Assembly (NCBI GenBank): GCA_022414725.1
Contig: CM039463.1
Coordinates: 55,935,585 to 55,999,584, forward strand
DNA length: 64,000 nucleotides
Direction of reading: 5' to 3'
DNA from: Microglena sp. YARC
Lineage: Eukaryota; Chlorophyta; Chlorophyceae; Chlamydomonadales; Chlamydomonadaceae
Part shown: positions 36,330 through 48,023 of the stretch, one piece after another
Layout: every line of letters starts with the position of its first letter
How positions within the stretch are numbered: position 1 is the stretch's first letter
Program-made: the position numbers and the translations under genes
The notes under the pieces: generated by a model
What the model saw: the letters and a program-made list of their open reading frames with translations, nothing else
Told to the model about the DNA's origin: nothing
Databases searched by the model: none

Positions 36330-36776
36330 CACCCGTCCTCCTTTGCACGAATCTCTGAATTCGTGCCGCTTCCCTTTGTACACATGGAGGCCCCGGTGTA
36401 TTTGAAGGGCGGCTCGCGAAAGGGGCCAACCCTCCGGGAGTGCGTGCTGCTACACGCAGTTTCGCGTTTGGCTCTCCACCCCCACATCACCAACATCCAG
36501 GCGTCCTGGGTCAAGATGGGGCCCCAGAAGGCTGCAGCCCTGCTGAACTCCGGATGCAATGACATGGGTGGGGTGCTGATGAACGAGAGCATTACCCGGG
36601 CTGCGGGAGCTACGCACGGTCAGGAGCTGGACGCCAGCTGCATGATGGATATCATCACCGCTGCTGGTAGGCACCCTGTGCAGCGCACCACCCCGTACAG
36701 CCTCCCGCCAGAGGAGCAGGTGCACAAGGCGCTTGCAACAAGTAAAATGGAGCTTGCACCGCTTCTCATGAAGTGA
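36330..36776 (+). CDS. cofH: FO synthase, terminal exon (CofH domain C-terminus)
   Basis: Last exon of 7,8-didemethyl-8-hydroxy-5-deazariboflavin (FO) synthase. The CofH radical-SAM half joins an aminouracil-type product and tyrosine-derived intermediates to form FO. In green algae FO serves as the antenna pigment of photolyase/cryptochrome proteins. The frame shows the diagnostic C-terminal blocks EFVPLPFVHMEAPVY, HPHITNIQASWVKMG, NDMGGVLMNESITRAAGATH and GRHPVQRTT, then a short tail ending LLMK and TGA. The acceptor is CCACTCCAG at 36325 or the AG at 36329, and both keep the frame from 36330. The iron-sulfur CxxxCxxC part and any CofG half lie upstream and are not in the window, possibly in the gap. 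Plus strand, with satellite intron upstream. Confidence 0.94.
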   Translation, partial: HPSSFARISEFVPLPFVHMEAPVYLKGGSRKGPTLRECVLLHAVSRLALHPHITNIQASWVKMGPQKAAALLNSGCNDMGGVLMNESITRAAGATHGQELDASCMMDIITAAGRHPVQRTTPYSLPPEEQVHKALATSKMELAPLLMK

Positions 36777-37159
36777 GGACGCAATGCGGGGAGGGTCCGT
36801 TGACCAAAAGGAAGGTTCCCTTACGTCGCAAGACGCAGGCTATACAATTGGTTGTGTATCAGGCAGCAGAGCTGGGGTCCTCCTAAAGTACCCTGGTAGG
36901 CACCCTGTGCAGCGCACCACCCGTACAGCCTCCCACCGGAGGTGCAGGTACACAAGGCGCTGGCAACAAGTAAAATGGAGCTAGCACCGCTGCTCATGAA
37001 GTGTCCCACTAAATGTTTTGTGATATGTGATATTCACTCTTGACTGCGTCACATGTGTGATGTGTGATGTGTGATGTTCACTCTTGACTCCGTCCGTCCG
37101 TGGGCACATTTGGAGTCCAGAAGGACACCAGGAACAATGTCATCATCATCATCGGCAGT

Positions 37160-37193
<34 letters not shown>

Positions 37194-37700
37194 CAATGTC
37201 ACAATTTGCATTATAATTCAAATAGACCATCTTGGGTAGAGTCTAAGCTCGTGGCTGATGCTGGTAGGCACCCTGTGCAGCGCACCACCCCGTCCTACGG
37301 CCAAAATCTGCAGCTAACAAGTGTGCCTGAAAGCTGACATAGCAGACTGGCAGGCACCAGGCTGGCATCAATAGTTGTGGTGGTGGCGGCAAGCACCAGG
37401 CTGGCATCAATAGTTGTGGTGGTGGCGGCAGGCACCAGGCTGGCATCAATAGTTGTGGTGGTGGCGGCAGGCAGCAGTAGCAGCAGCAGTAGCAGCAGAA
37501 GCAGAAGCAGAAGCAGCAGCAGCACTGTCTCACAATTCAAATTCTTATTTAAATATACCAGCAAGGGTAGCTGGACGCCAGCCGCATGATGGATATCATC
37601 GCCGCTGCTGGTAGGCACCCTGTGCAGCGCATTACCCCGCACAGCCTCACAAGTAAAATGGAGGTAGCGCCTGTGTTAATAAAGTGAGGATTGGATAGGA
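36777..37700 (+). repeat. Copies of the FO synthase coding end in its 3' flank
   Basis: Diverged direct copies of the exon end. 36891-37005 repeats from ctggtaggcaccctgtgcag through the codons before the stop. 37255-37300 is a short piece. 37570-37690 repeats the gacgccagc...atcatcgccgctgctgg block and again ends with a TGA. Between them lie a GCA run at 37155-37193 and three 39-bp units at about 37345-37466 (ggctggcatcaatagttgtg). None retains an intact frame of the length of the real exon. Confidence 0.85.
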
Positions 37701-38520
37701 TTGTTACATATTTTGGGGTGAAGCCCCCCCCCCTCCTGGGGGGCGAAAGCCCCCAGATTCAGCCTGTTGTCTGCTTGTGCGTCCGTCCGACTGACTGACC
37801 GAAAAAACGAAGCCTGGCACGTCAGCCGTCTGCCTCACAAGTCATAACTATCTTGCTTCGTTCATCTCCAGCCTGTTGCCACCTGTCGTTCCGTTGCCAA
37901 CACTCTCCGTCAATTTTCTACGTCGTTTGCGTGCATGCTTAGGACTTGTTAGCCAACTCTGGGCTGCTTACCATCTTCCAATTCAAAGTCCCCGCTCCGT
38001 TGTAGTTACAAAAACAAGGGGGTAATGTTGTGCGGGTTAGTTACACAGTTTGACTAGTCCCCGACGGCGAGGAGCCTGAAGGCGGGATTAGTGGGCTCAT
38101 CTGGGTCTCATGTAACCACTTTGAAGTCAAGAAGGATGCAGCCATGTAATTTGAATCAAATTGTTACATGGTTTTTCAGCCAACTCTGGTCTGCTCACCC
38201 TCTTCCAATTTCAAGCCCTCCTGTGCGATGGTTACTATCACAGAAATCAAGGAGCATACTACGAAGTTGATAAGACAGTTTGTATGATTTGTCCCGGAGC
38301 CTTTCGGACGGCACGGGATGTCTCCTGAAGTACACGAGAAAAACTGCAGCACTTCGGATCTTCGGGGCCTGCCAAAGTATGGATATATGTTACAGTCCTT
38401 GGGCATGCAAAATAGACTAAAGGGACAGACCAACCGTGGCAGGAAGGACTAAACAGAAAAGGCATCGATGAACTGAACCCCAACCAATCGATTTACCGGC
38501 GTGGGGGTCCTGAGTTCTTG
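37700..38520. repeat. Gene-free DNA with two dispersed repeats
   Basis: A C-rich hairpin (gccccccc...ggggggc) lies at 37722-37750. Two copies of a segment starting cagccaactctgg occur at 37953 and 38178. Its reverse complement forms the 87-bp tandem array at 47500-47860. 38385-38510 is a copy of the dispersed repeat that also appears at 47920, 55630, 59300 and 60040. No gene. Confidence 0.7.
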
Positions 38521-38768
38521 CTACAGTGATACTTTAAGTCTACAATATGTCAACATAATTCAATCATCATCCCATATGGCACGATAATTTAACTGTGCGA
38601 TTTGTATCGCATTTTTTAAATAATGCGCGATGCAATTGCAGAGCATACATACAAACAACATGTGGATGTTTAATGTTTTAAGTTTCACACCAGGAAGTGG
38701 GTCTCCCAACACAAACCAGACACAATCTGACATAATCATCGAAATGACAGCACTCTGTCAGCATACAC

Positions 38769-38906
38769 TGTGCCATTACACTGTGCCATTGCACAAAGGA
38801 GTCAGCCGGTCGGATGTGCCATTACACTGTGCCATTGCACAAAGGAGTCAGCCGGTCGGATGTGCCATTACACTGTGCCATTGCACAAAGGAGTCAGCCG
38901 GTCGGA
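38769..38906 (+). repeat. 46-bp tandem repeat, three copies
   Basis: Three essentially identical 46-bp units (38769, 38815, 38861) containing tgtgccattacactgtgcc and gtcagccggtcgga. The frame across them is a by-product. The flank at 38685-38725 resembles the tail of the SINE-like insertion at 10.4 kb. Confidence 0.95.
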
Positions 38907-39182
38907 TGACTCGTTAGTACTATGGCACAGTATTTGCTGACACACTCCAGTCTCAAATAAAGCCCTAGCTTGCAACAAATGTGTATTTATTTTTCCTGGC
39001 ATCTGATTTTACAGCCGAAGACGGCGAACAGCCGAAGTGCCTAACTGCTGGTTGGAGCCATGTTACAAAGTTGAAGTTAAAGTTCCATGTGGATACCCGA
39101 ATGAAAAAAATCTCCAGATTTTACCCGAATGAAAAAAATTACAATTTTTTTGATACCCGAATGAAAAATATTACAATTTTTT

Positions 39183-39855
39183 TGCTTGTATGCGGCTGAC
39201 CGAACAAATTCCCCAAAATCAACCATTCCTCTGATTGGTTACATTTTGTGTGCATCAGATGCTTGCAAATAAAGCCCATCTACGAGACAGTCTAGGCACC
39301 TTCAATACCACTTCAAATTTAACAACCCTACAAAATGTCAATTGTCGTTACTTCACAGTAAACAAAGCTACATCCATCGATTCAATTCAATTAAATCCAA
39401 ATATATTGAATTCAAATGAATACAACTCAACTCAATTAAATGCTTTCAATTCAAGTCGAAACAATTCAATATTGATTCTATCAAATTAATTAAAAACATA
39501 TTAATTAATGAATTCATGAGTTAATACAATTTAATAAATTGAATTAAAGTAAAGTAACAATTAATTAAATATAATTTAATTGATGATGTAATTAAACAGT
39601 ACCAATGACTTTAAAATAATTTTATTTATTCATTTTAATCGTGTTATTAATGAATTAATTCAATTCATTTAATTAATTAAACATTTATACAATTATAATA
39701 AATACAATTATGCAATTAAATCCGAATTTAATTCTTAATTAAATTCATGATTATTTCAAACATTTTCATTCGGGACGCGCCTCTAGGCGCCCTTTATACC
39801 CGAATGAAAAAAATTGCGATTTTTTTGATTGAGGGATTAGCCTGTCAAAACTGTT

Positions 39856-39893
<38 letters not shown>

Positions 39894-40290
39894 ACAACCT
39901 ACTTTTCAGGTTTCACTTCAAATCACAAACAAACGAAACATTATATAAGATTTCCCAATTATAAGACTTATTGATACCGGAGATATTCTCAAGAGACCAC
40001 ATATGAGCATCGCAATTCAAGAAAAGGAGCTAAGGTTTGTGCTTTTGGGGCCAAAAGCGACAATTATTGGGTAACATTTGTCATCATTTCAAATTCGTAC
40101 CATCCAATCATGTGCGCATACATAGGTTTGGGAATGGAATTGTCGTCAAAAAATCGAGGCGAAATATGCAAGCATCACAATGGACGAAACAGTCGCCTAG
40201 GGCACTTGAGCTATTTTTAGCACGGACTTCAGCCACAGCTCACCCGCAGGGCCGGGTGCGTGGGGTGGGCCAGGTTGGAAATCAAGCCAC
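39183..40290 (+). repeat. AT-rich dispersed repeat, copy 1
   Basis: 39183-39800 is a very AT-rich block rich in aattaatt words and ending cgcgcctctaggcgccc. It is about 98% identical to 43709-44330. It is bordered on both sides by tacccgaatgaaaaa motifs (39092-39180 and 39797-39830). The distal part, 39890-40290, matches 44380-44745 at clearly lower identity. The repeat contains no coding frame. Confidence 0.88.
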
Positions 40291-41290
40291 GCCAATTAAC
40301 TAAGGTACTCATAATTCTCGTAATGTTCATGTTTCCAGCCTTGCAACTTGCACAATGAGCAATTCCATGGGAAACGAATACATGTCCATCTCACGCACTT
40401 GCGACCATCGTGCTGTAAACCATGGAGGTACAAACGTTCGCATGGGCACTTCCGAGGCCGCCAGCAATCGGACGGAATCGGACGCAGAGGGACGCATGGC
40501 ATTCAAGTGAGACGCAGCCAACCTACTGAAGCTGCGTCTGCAACGCAACGGACCCTTCGACGTTCCTTCGACGACGGAGGACGCAGTGTCCTGAACAATT
40601 CGCCTTGGTCCCACTGGCGTGCCACTGCGATGCTGCCACACTGCAAGTCTGCCACTGCCAGACTGTCGACCGCCCCCCCCACCGGCCCCCCACTACATCC
40701 GCAATCATCATCACCTGCACCTGGTCGCCAATCTCAGTCCCGATCAATTCTCAATCCCGATCAATTCTCGATCCCGATCAATTCTTAATACCGAAGTTAG
40801 CCTGTCTTCCCTTCGCCTGCCTCTGCTTGCTTGCTGCTGATCACGACGAATTTTCGCCTCACTCTGCCTGCTTGCTGCCGCTTCCGACAATTCTCCTTCC
40901 CGTTAAAATCTCCTTCCAGATCAGCTCCCAATCCCGCTCAATTCACAATCCCGTCGTTCGCCTGTCTCCCCTTCCGCCTCCACCAGGTATCCCACCCACA
41001 CCCACACACCATGTTCAATGCTTAACATGCACTCCCAATCGCACAGGGGTTAGGCCGCATTGAACTCAATCACGTCCACGTCCGAGTTCGGACCTCTCGA
41101 CACTTCCCTTCCCACTTCTACCCACTTCTACACCCCCCCACTCCAATCCCATTTTCCCATCCTCTCGCCCCTATACCCCACGCCAGCGTCCACCCCCGGA
41201 CCTGTCAACCTTTCCTCCCACTCCTGCCCCAGATTTTCCTGGCCTGGGCTTTGCTCCCATTGCCCACACCCTTCCTCACTCCCCAGCCGT
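40290..41290. other. No supported gene
   Basis: Frames of 70-150 codons on both strands overlap one another and cross a short cccgatcaattctcaat tandem at 40730-40790. Composition becomes C- and CCCAC-rich toward 41250. None shows a recognisable domain. Confidence 0.5.
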
Positions 41291-41650
41291 CATGGTGTAG
41301 CACAGCATGGTATGATTTGTACCTACATGCACGGTTTATTGGTGTAGTATGGCAAGGTGAAGCATAGCATGGCATGTAATGGTTTATACATGCCATGCAT
41401 GCATGAATTGTACAATGGTAGTATGGTGTGGTATGGCATGGTGTAGCATAGCATGGTATGGTTTGTATATACATGCATGGTATATTAGTATGGTATGGCA
41501 TGGTGCAACATAGCATGGTTTGTTATGGTTTATACCAACATGCATTGTACAATGGTAGAATGGTGTGGTATGGAATGGTGTAACATAGCATTGTATGGTG
41601 TGTACCTACATGCATGGTATATTGGTATAGTATGGCATGTTGCAGCATAG
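41290..41650 (+). repeat. About 140-bp minisatellite
   Basis: About two and a half units built on tagcatagcatggtatgg and ctacatgcatggtatattgg, each unit made of two related halves of about 70 bp. Confidence 0.8.
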
Positions 41651-41689
41651 CGGTCTAAATGGAAAGGAAGACAGATGGGATCCCTTCTT

Positions 41690-43285
41690 CGGGTGGCAGT
41701 GCATGCGTAGACCCTTGTGTGTGAGTGTGTAAGTGTTTGGGTATGTGTGAATGTTTGCATGGGGTTGTCTTGTAGTGCATGGATGGCCTGGTGTGTGTAA
41801 GGGTGGGTGTCTGATTGGGTTTTGTGTGTCGATGGAATTGTCTTGTAGTGCATGGATGGCCAGGTATCTGTATCTATGTACGGAAACAGATCTTTGTGGC
41901 AGTGCATGTGTAGCCACTTGTGTGTGCATGTGCCTGGGGTTGTCTTGTAGTGCATGGATGGCCAGGTGTGTGTATATGGTATGAACAATGCTGTGTGGCA
42001 GTGCATGTGCAGCCAGTTGTTCATTTGTGTGTTTCCATGCGTGAGTGTCGGGGTGTGTTTGTGTGTGCATGGGTTTGTCTTGTAGTGCTTGGATAGCCAG
42101 ATGTTTGCGCATGTGCGTGCACAGTGCTGTGTGGCAGTGCATGGATAGCCAATTGTTTTGTGTGTGCATGTGTGTGTATTTGAGTGTGTTTGTGTTTGCA
42201 TGGGGTTGTCTTGTAGTGCATGGATAGCCATATGTGCGTGTATTTGCGTGCACAGTGCTGTGTGGAAGTGCCAGAATAGCCAGATGTGTGTGTATGTGCA
42301 TGCACAGTGCTGTGTGGTAGTGCATGGATAGCCAGATGTGTGCGTATGTGCATGCACAGTGCTGTGTTGCAGTGCATGGATAGCCAGATGTGTGTGCATG
42401 TGCGTGCACAGTGCTGTGTGGAAGTGCATGGATAGCCAGATGTGTGTGTATGTGCGTGCGCAGTGCTGTGTGGCAGTCCATGGATTGCCTCATGAGTGTG
42501 TTTGTGCATGCACAGTGCTGTGTGGCAATGCATGGATAGCCATATGTGTGTGTATGTGTGTTCACAGTGCTGCGTGGCAGTGCAGGGTAGCCAGATGTGT
42601 GTGTATGTGCTTGCACAATGTTGTGTGGAAGTGCATGTATAGCCAGCTATGTGTGTGTATGTGCGTGTGCAGTGCTGTGTGGCAGTCCTAGGTAGCTGGA
42701 TGTGTGTGTATGTCCTTTCGCAGTGCTGTGTGGAAGTGCATGGATAGCCAGATGTGTGTGTATGCGCGTGCACAGTGCTGTGTGGCAGTGCATGGATAAC
42801 AATTTGTATTGTGCGTGTATGCATGCGTATTTGAGTGTTTCGTGTTTGCATGGGGTTGTCGTGTAGTGCATGGATAGCCAGATGTGTTTGTTTGTAGTAG
42901 CACATGGCTGTGCGACAATGTATGTGTAGCCAGTTGTTTTGTGTGTGCATGCTTGAGTGGCTGAATGTGTTTGTGTTTTCGTGTGGTAATGTAGTGCATG
43001 GTTAGCCAGATGTGTGTGTATGTGCGTGCACAGTGCTGTGTGGCAGTGCATGGATAGCCAGCTATGTGTGTGTTTGTGCTTGCGCAGTGCTGTGTGGCAG
43101 TGCTAGGTAGCCACACGTGTATGTCCATGCAAAGTGCTGTGTGGTAATGCATGTATAGCCAGCTATGTGTGTATGTGCGTGCACAGTGCTGTGTCGCAGC
43201 GCATGGATAGCCAGATGTGTGAGAATGTGCCTGCGTAGTGCTGTGTGGCAGTGCATGGATAGCTAGTTGTTTGTGTATGAGCGTG
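41690..43285 (+). repeat. 52-bp minisatellite
   Basis: Units of about 52 bp, best seen at 42307, 42359, 42411, 42463 and 42515. They contain gtgctgtgtggcagtgcatg and gatagccagatgtgtgtg. Earlier units (41700-41990) are longer variants with ggttgtcttgtagtgcatgg. All three minus-strand frames stay open because the unit lacks stops and 52 is not divisible by three. They are not genes. Confidence 0.92.
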
Positions 43286-43708
43286 CTCCTAAGTTGTCAA
43301 ATGTTTTGTAGCTTATTCTGCTATTAGTACCTACTTACTCCACTACTTTTGAAACTCCCAGCCTTCCTCTTCTCACTTTCTCGCATTCTGCATATCAACA
43401 ATTTCTCGACTATTTGCCCATGTCCTGCCCGTGACGTCTAATGTGTTTAGGATTTGGTTGCTTATTGGTTTGAATGCCACCGGTTGACCATAATTCAGAT
43501 GCTACGTGTCCAAGCTGTCGAGACTCTGTGTTCAATCCTACGCACGCCAGGAACACGCCCAGCCGACTCTACAACCTAATTGGCAAAACACATTTCAGAC
43601 CGCATATCACACTGCGATTACGTAATACGATATTGTATTAGGTAACAAGCGGCTTGTGTCCTGGGGGTCCCCAATTAATTGCCATAAATGTGGGGAATGA
43701 AGCCACAT
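43286..43708. repeat. Dispersed repeat (reverse copy of 13535-13725) and unassigned DNA
   Basis: 43290-43455 is the inverted partner of 13535-13725. From 43456 to 43708 no repeat or gene is recognised. Confidence 0.65.
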
Positions 43709-44750
43709 CAAGCTTGTATGCGGCTGACCGAACAAATTCCCCAAAATCAACCATTCCTCTGATTGGTTACATTTTGTGTGCATCAGATGCTTGCAAATAA
43801 AGCCCATCTACAAGACAGTCTAGGCACCTTCAATACCACTTCAAATTTAACAACCCTACAAAATGTCAATTGTCGTTACTTCACAGTAAACAAAGCTACA
43901 TCCATCGATTCAATTCAATTAAATCCAAATATATTGAATTCAAATGAATACAACTCAAATCAATTAAATGCTTTCAATTCAAGTCCAAACAATTCAATAT
44001 TGATTCTATCAAATTAATTAAAAACATATTAATTAATGAATTCATGAGTTAATACAATTTAATAAATTGAATTAAAGTAAAGTAACAATTAATTAAATAT
44101 AATTTAATTGATGATGTAATTAATTAAACAGTACCAATGACTTTAAAATAATTTTATTTATTCATTTTAATCGTGTTATTAATGAATTAATTCAATTCAT
44201 TTAATTAATTAAACATTTATACAATTATAATAAATACAATTATGCAATTAAATCCGAATTTAATTCTTAATTAAATTCATGATTATTTCAAACATTTTCA
44301 TTCGGGACGCGCCTCTAGGCGCCCTTTATTTGAAGAGGGATTAGCCCCATTAAAATGTCCGTCCGTTAGTTAGTTAGTCCGTGTGTCACAAACCAAATTT
44401 TCAGGTTTTATGAAATACTTAAAAAAAGTTGAACATTCTATATTTTTGACGAATTATAAGACTTATTTATACCGGACAAATTCTGACCAGAGCACATATG
44501 AGCATCGCAATTCATGAAAAGGAGCTCAGGTTGGGCCAAATAGCTACAATTAACGGTTAACAATTTGATTTCAGGGTGTTTTGAGCTAATATTTCAAATT
44601 TGAACCAGTTAAACAAGTGCGCAAACATAGGTTTGGGAGCAGAATTGTCGTCAAAAATTGGAGGCGAAACATGTAAGCATCACAATGGACGAAACATTCC
44701 CCTCGGGCACTTGTGCTATAATTAGCCCACGGACCCCACCTCAGGGCCGT
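43709..44750 (+). repeat. AT-rich dispersed repeat, copy 2
   Basis: 43709-44330 matches 39183-39800 with only scattered differences and one 4-bp indel. 44380-44745 is the more diverged partner of 39890-40290 and includes cacatatgagcatcgcaatt and ataggtttgggaa blocks. No coding frame. Confidence 0.88.
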
Positions 44751-45380
44751 GCGTGGGGCAGGGGCGGTGGCCACCGGGCGGGGGCCGGGGCCGGGGGCAG
44801 GGCCTGGGACGGGGACGGGGGCGGGGGCCACCGGGCGGGGGCAGTGGGAAGCCACGCCACCTGCCGCTGGCCAAAAGCCCGTTCAGCAGGACGGGACATA
44901 CCGATCACGTCTGGGCTGGGCCGAAACATGCAATACCTTGAACAAATTCCGTAAAATCAACCAGACACCTGATTGGCCTCATTTTTCTTGCATCAAATTC
45001 TTAAAAATAGTAAATCTACATACACGCATTTCATTACATTACAGAAAAGTTCAATACTGCTTAAAAATCAACAACCTTCCAACAGCTCTCTTTTTCGTCA
45101 CCTTGTAGTTAACAATGCTAAATCATCAATCGATTCATTGGAATTCAATTAATTAAAAGCCTCCAGGCGCCCTCCGAATTTAATCCAATTCGAATTGATA
45201 CAATTTATAGCAATTACATGCATTCAAATCACGTTAATTAAATAAAATGGAAAGGAATAAATCGAATTAAAATAACACAACATTAAATACAATTCAATTC
45301 AATTGATTAAAATACATTGAATTAAGGATCCGAATCATTTCATTCGGGACGCGCCTCCAGGCGCCCTTAATTAAGTGTGG
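44751..45380 (+). repeat. G-rich stretch and diverged AT-rich repeat, copy 3
   Basis: 44751-44870 is a GGGGC/GGGGGC-rich tract that opens Gly/Arg frames. 44935-45380 is an older, strongly diverged member of the AT-rich family (acaaattccgtaaaatcaacc start, cgggacgcgcctccaggcgccc end). Confidence 0.7.
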
Positions 45381-45384
45381 GTCA

Positions 45385-45560
45385 AGCGTAAGTAATGATA
45401 ACGCCTGGTGAGGCGTGGTATTCAGGGAGCTCTATATAACAGCAGTAGAGAACGGGCTGCTACTTTACCTGGACAGTGCTACCATGGCGGTTGACACTGA
45501 CCCCCAACACTTTAGTGCACCCAGAGGGATTCGAACCCAGCACTTTCTTCAGTCCATTCC
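45385..45560 (-). mobile_element. tRNA-derived SINE, diverged partial copy
   Basis: Its plus strand starts gtaatgataacgcctggtg, as the other copies do. It ends with an inverted B box (ggattcgaaccc). The apparent protein HPEGFEPS comes from this tRNA-like DNA. It directly abuts the LINE fragment. Confidence 0.7.
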
Positions 45561-45569
45561 CAGTTCTTT

Positions 45570-46990
45570 CTTCAGTCTGTGATGAGGCCCGTATGGATCC
45601 TGATTACAAATTTGTCTATGATGGGGCACAGCTTTCTACAAAGTTATCTTTTATCTACCTGGAATCCCTCTTTGTGGATGGTGACTCAAGCAATCGTGCA
45701 AAAGCTGCTTTTTCTAGGATGCTCACTAAGGCCCAAAAGGCACACCACATGCTCCGTAGGCGATGCCATACTATGGAGATATACAATATTGATATTCTCA
45801 TCCACCTGTTTGATTCTCTTGTACAACCTATCCTGAATTTTGGCTGTGAGGTGTGGGCTCCTTCTATTCTGAACAACACACTTATCTCAAATGACCATGC
45901 TTGTGAGAAATGGCATAGAGGTATACTTTAACAAATGTTGGGTGTTTGCCAATCTACTACATCTAATATTATCATGGAAGAGCTCGGTAGAACCCCGTTG
46001 TGTTTTGCTTGGCTTAAACAAGCTTTGCGCTTCTGGAACAAGACCATAGATAAAGAATCTGAGGATCTCATTAGAATGGCTCTTGAGGAATCTTTTGATT
46101 CCAACACTGGCTGGGTTCATGACTTACGTTGTGCTCTCCACAAGCTAGGATCCAGTAAAAACCTCAACATTTTGGAGGCTGTCGATGTCGAAGGTATTAT
46201 TTTTGAAGTTTTTGAGTCATGGAGGTTTAAGTACCCAAGTGACACCAATGCAGTCAGAGACATCCCTGATGAGAGAAGGGTTGGCTTTAAACGCCTCCGA
46301 TACCAGAAATGGTTCTTACATAAGCAGGATCAGTCGATCAGATTCGTTATATAGCACAGTTTAGAATGGGTTCCCATTGGCTGAAAACAGAAAGAATGAG
46401 GGTGGTGGATATAGCACACATCCCTCGTTCGATGAGACACTGTCAAATGTGTGGGTTCCAAAAACCTGAGGATGAAATGCATATGTTTGAGTGCCCTTTT
46501 TATAATGATATTCGCCTCCGCTACCAGAAGCTGTTTACAGATATTTATAGGCATGTCCATGAGGATACCGACTTAACCGTATGGCATGTGGAATTCTGCG
46601 ATTCCACATTCAGAACCTTTATGAATGGAAATGGCACTAAGACTTTCTGGAGCAACCTAGCCGACTATCTTTCTACTTGTAGAAAAGCAAGACAGGAAGC
46701 CCTGGACTGCTTAGTGGCAGCGTAATTTACTATCCCTTTTTTTCTTCTGGTGACTTCTTATTTGTTAGCTTCTTACCTCCGCCACTGTATGTGGTTGAGA
46801 TCTGGATCCTGCTCTAGGGGGTTTAATACCTACGCCACCAAAACGGTGGTTGGGAGTTTGGTTTGTTTGTCCTCGACACACCCCTGATGTAATGGGGTTT
46901 TTTGCTTTGTAGGTGCTTTTTCTTTTTGTTTAAAGCACAGAGTCTCATACACCCTCGCGGTGTCAAGTAGACTTTAACATGTAATGTAAT
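45570..46990 (+). mobile_element. 5'-truncated, broken LINE (RT C-terminus and zinc knuckle)
   Basis: 45580-46725 encodes the C-terminal part of a non-LTR retrotransposon ORF2. The RT thumb-like region has AKAAFSRMLTKAQKAHHML and LVQPILNFGCEVWAP. Next come QMLGVCQSTTSN and EELGRTPL, and then the zinc-binding RHCQMCG...HMFECP segment typical of LINE C-termini. There is an in-frame TAA at about 45929 and a frameshift near 46352, so it is dead. The 3' untranslated part (46726-46975) ends in a tgtaa-type tail. The RT palm (FADD motif) and endonuclease are absent through 5' truncation. Confidence 0.88.
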
Positions 46991-47490
46991 GTAACATAAT
47001 GTAATGTAATGTACTGTACTGCACTGTAATGTAGTCCAGCGAAATTAATCCACCATTGAACCATTCGCCGAACTGGGATTATACCTTAAGATATTACTGT
47101 CCATACCGGTACATATAAAGTTCATTCAATTTATTTCGAGTTCTTGATAAAAGAAAAGCATCCAATCCGTCCTCTCCGTGATAACATAGAAGCATGTTTT
47201 GAGGATCCGTGCCACGCAAGTCTACCAGTACTGTAGCAGTCTGTTAGCTGGGCAACCACAACGGTTCGAAAGTGGATGTTGTGATTGTTAAGACCTGGAG
47301 AACCCCCCACCACTGTCCCCCCCCCCCCCCCCCCCACCACCACCACCACCACCACCACCACCACCACACACACCCACCCACCTCACACACACTCACACAA
47401 ACAAGCACACACACAAACAAGCACACACACACCATCTGCCCCCCCTACACACACCCAGTGGAGAAGTCTTTAGACTTTCTTTCACGCTTA
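46991..47490. other. No gene; simple repeats
   Basis: Unassigned DNA to about 47310, then a C-run, (ACC)n and (CA)n-rich DNA at 47318-47455. The Pro/His and Val/Gly frames here are artefacts. Confidence 0.8.
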
Positions 47491-47860
47491 TTATGATCCC
47501 TGATCGCACGGGGGTATTGGGATTGGAAGACAGTGGGCAAGCCAGAGTGGTCTGAAAAACTATGTAATCATCCAATCCTGACTTCGTTAAATCACGAGGG
47601 GATTTGGAATTGGTAGACGGTGGTCAGGCCAGAGTGGGCTGAAAAACCATGTAACAATCAAATCCTGACTTCGTTAAATCACGGGTGGATTTGGGATTGG
47701 AAGACGGTGGGCAGGCCAGCGTGAGCTGAAAAACCATGTAACAACAAAATCCTTTCTTTGTTAAATCACGGGGGGATTTGGGATTGGAAGACGGTGGGCA
47801 GACCCGAGTGGGCTGAAAAAACATGTAACAATCCAATCCTTACCTAATTAAATAACGGGG
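47490..47860 (-). repeat. 87-bp tandem repeat, four copies
   Basis: Copies of gaaaaaccatgtaacaatc occur at 47554, 47641, 47728 and 47815, an exact 87-bp spacing. The unit also has gattggaagacggtgggcag. In reverse complement it matches the dispersed segments at 37953 and 38178. Confidence 0.92.
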
Positions 47861-47899
47861 GAAATCCCTACGGAGTGAACCATTCAACTTCGAGCAACC

Positions 47900-48023
47900 C
47901 AGGAAAGCATCAGTCTATTTGTAAGCCTTACTATCGCGGGTGGGCAAGCCCATGTAGCATATTTGGCCTACCCCTGGACTGTAACATACATACACACACA
48001 CTACATCCCACACAATGCTGTGA
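47900..48023 (-). repeat. Copy of a dispersed intronic repeat
   Basis: 47930-47990 carries cgcgggtgggcaagccca, then ggcctacccctggactgtaac. The same sequence, or its reverse, appears at 38385-38510, 55630-55700 plus 55917-56000, 59295-59345 and 60035-60165. Confidence 0.75.

Noticed and set aside
41530..43260. Long His/Thr-rich minus-strand ORFs
   Set aside because: All three frames are open because the 52-bp unit lacks stops. They are artefacts of the repeat.
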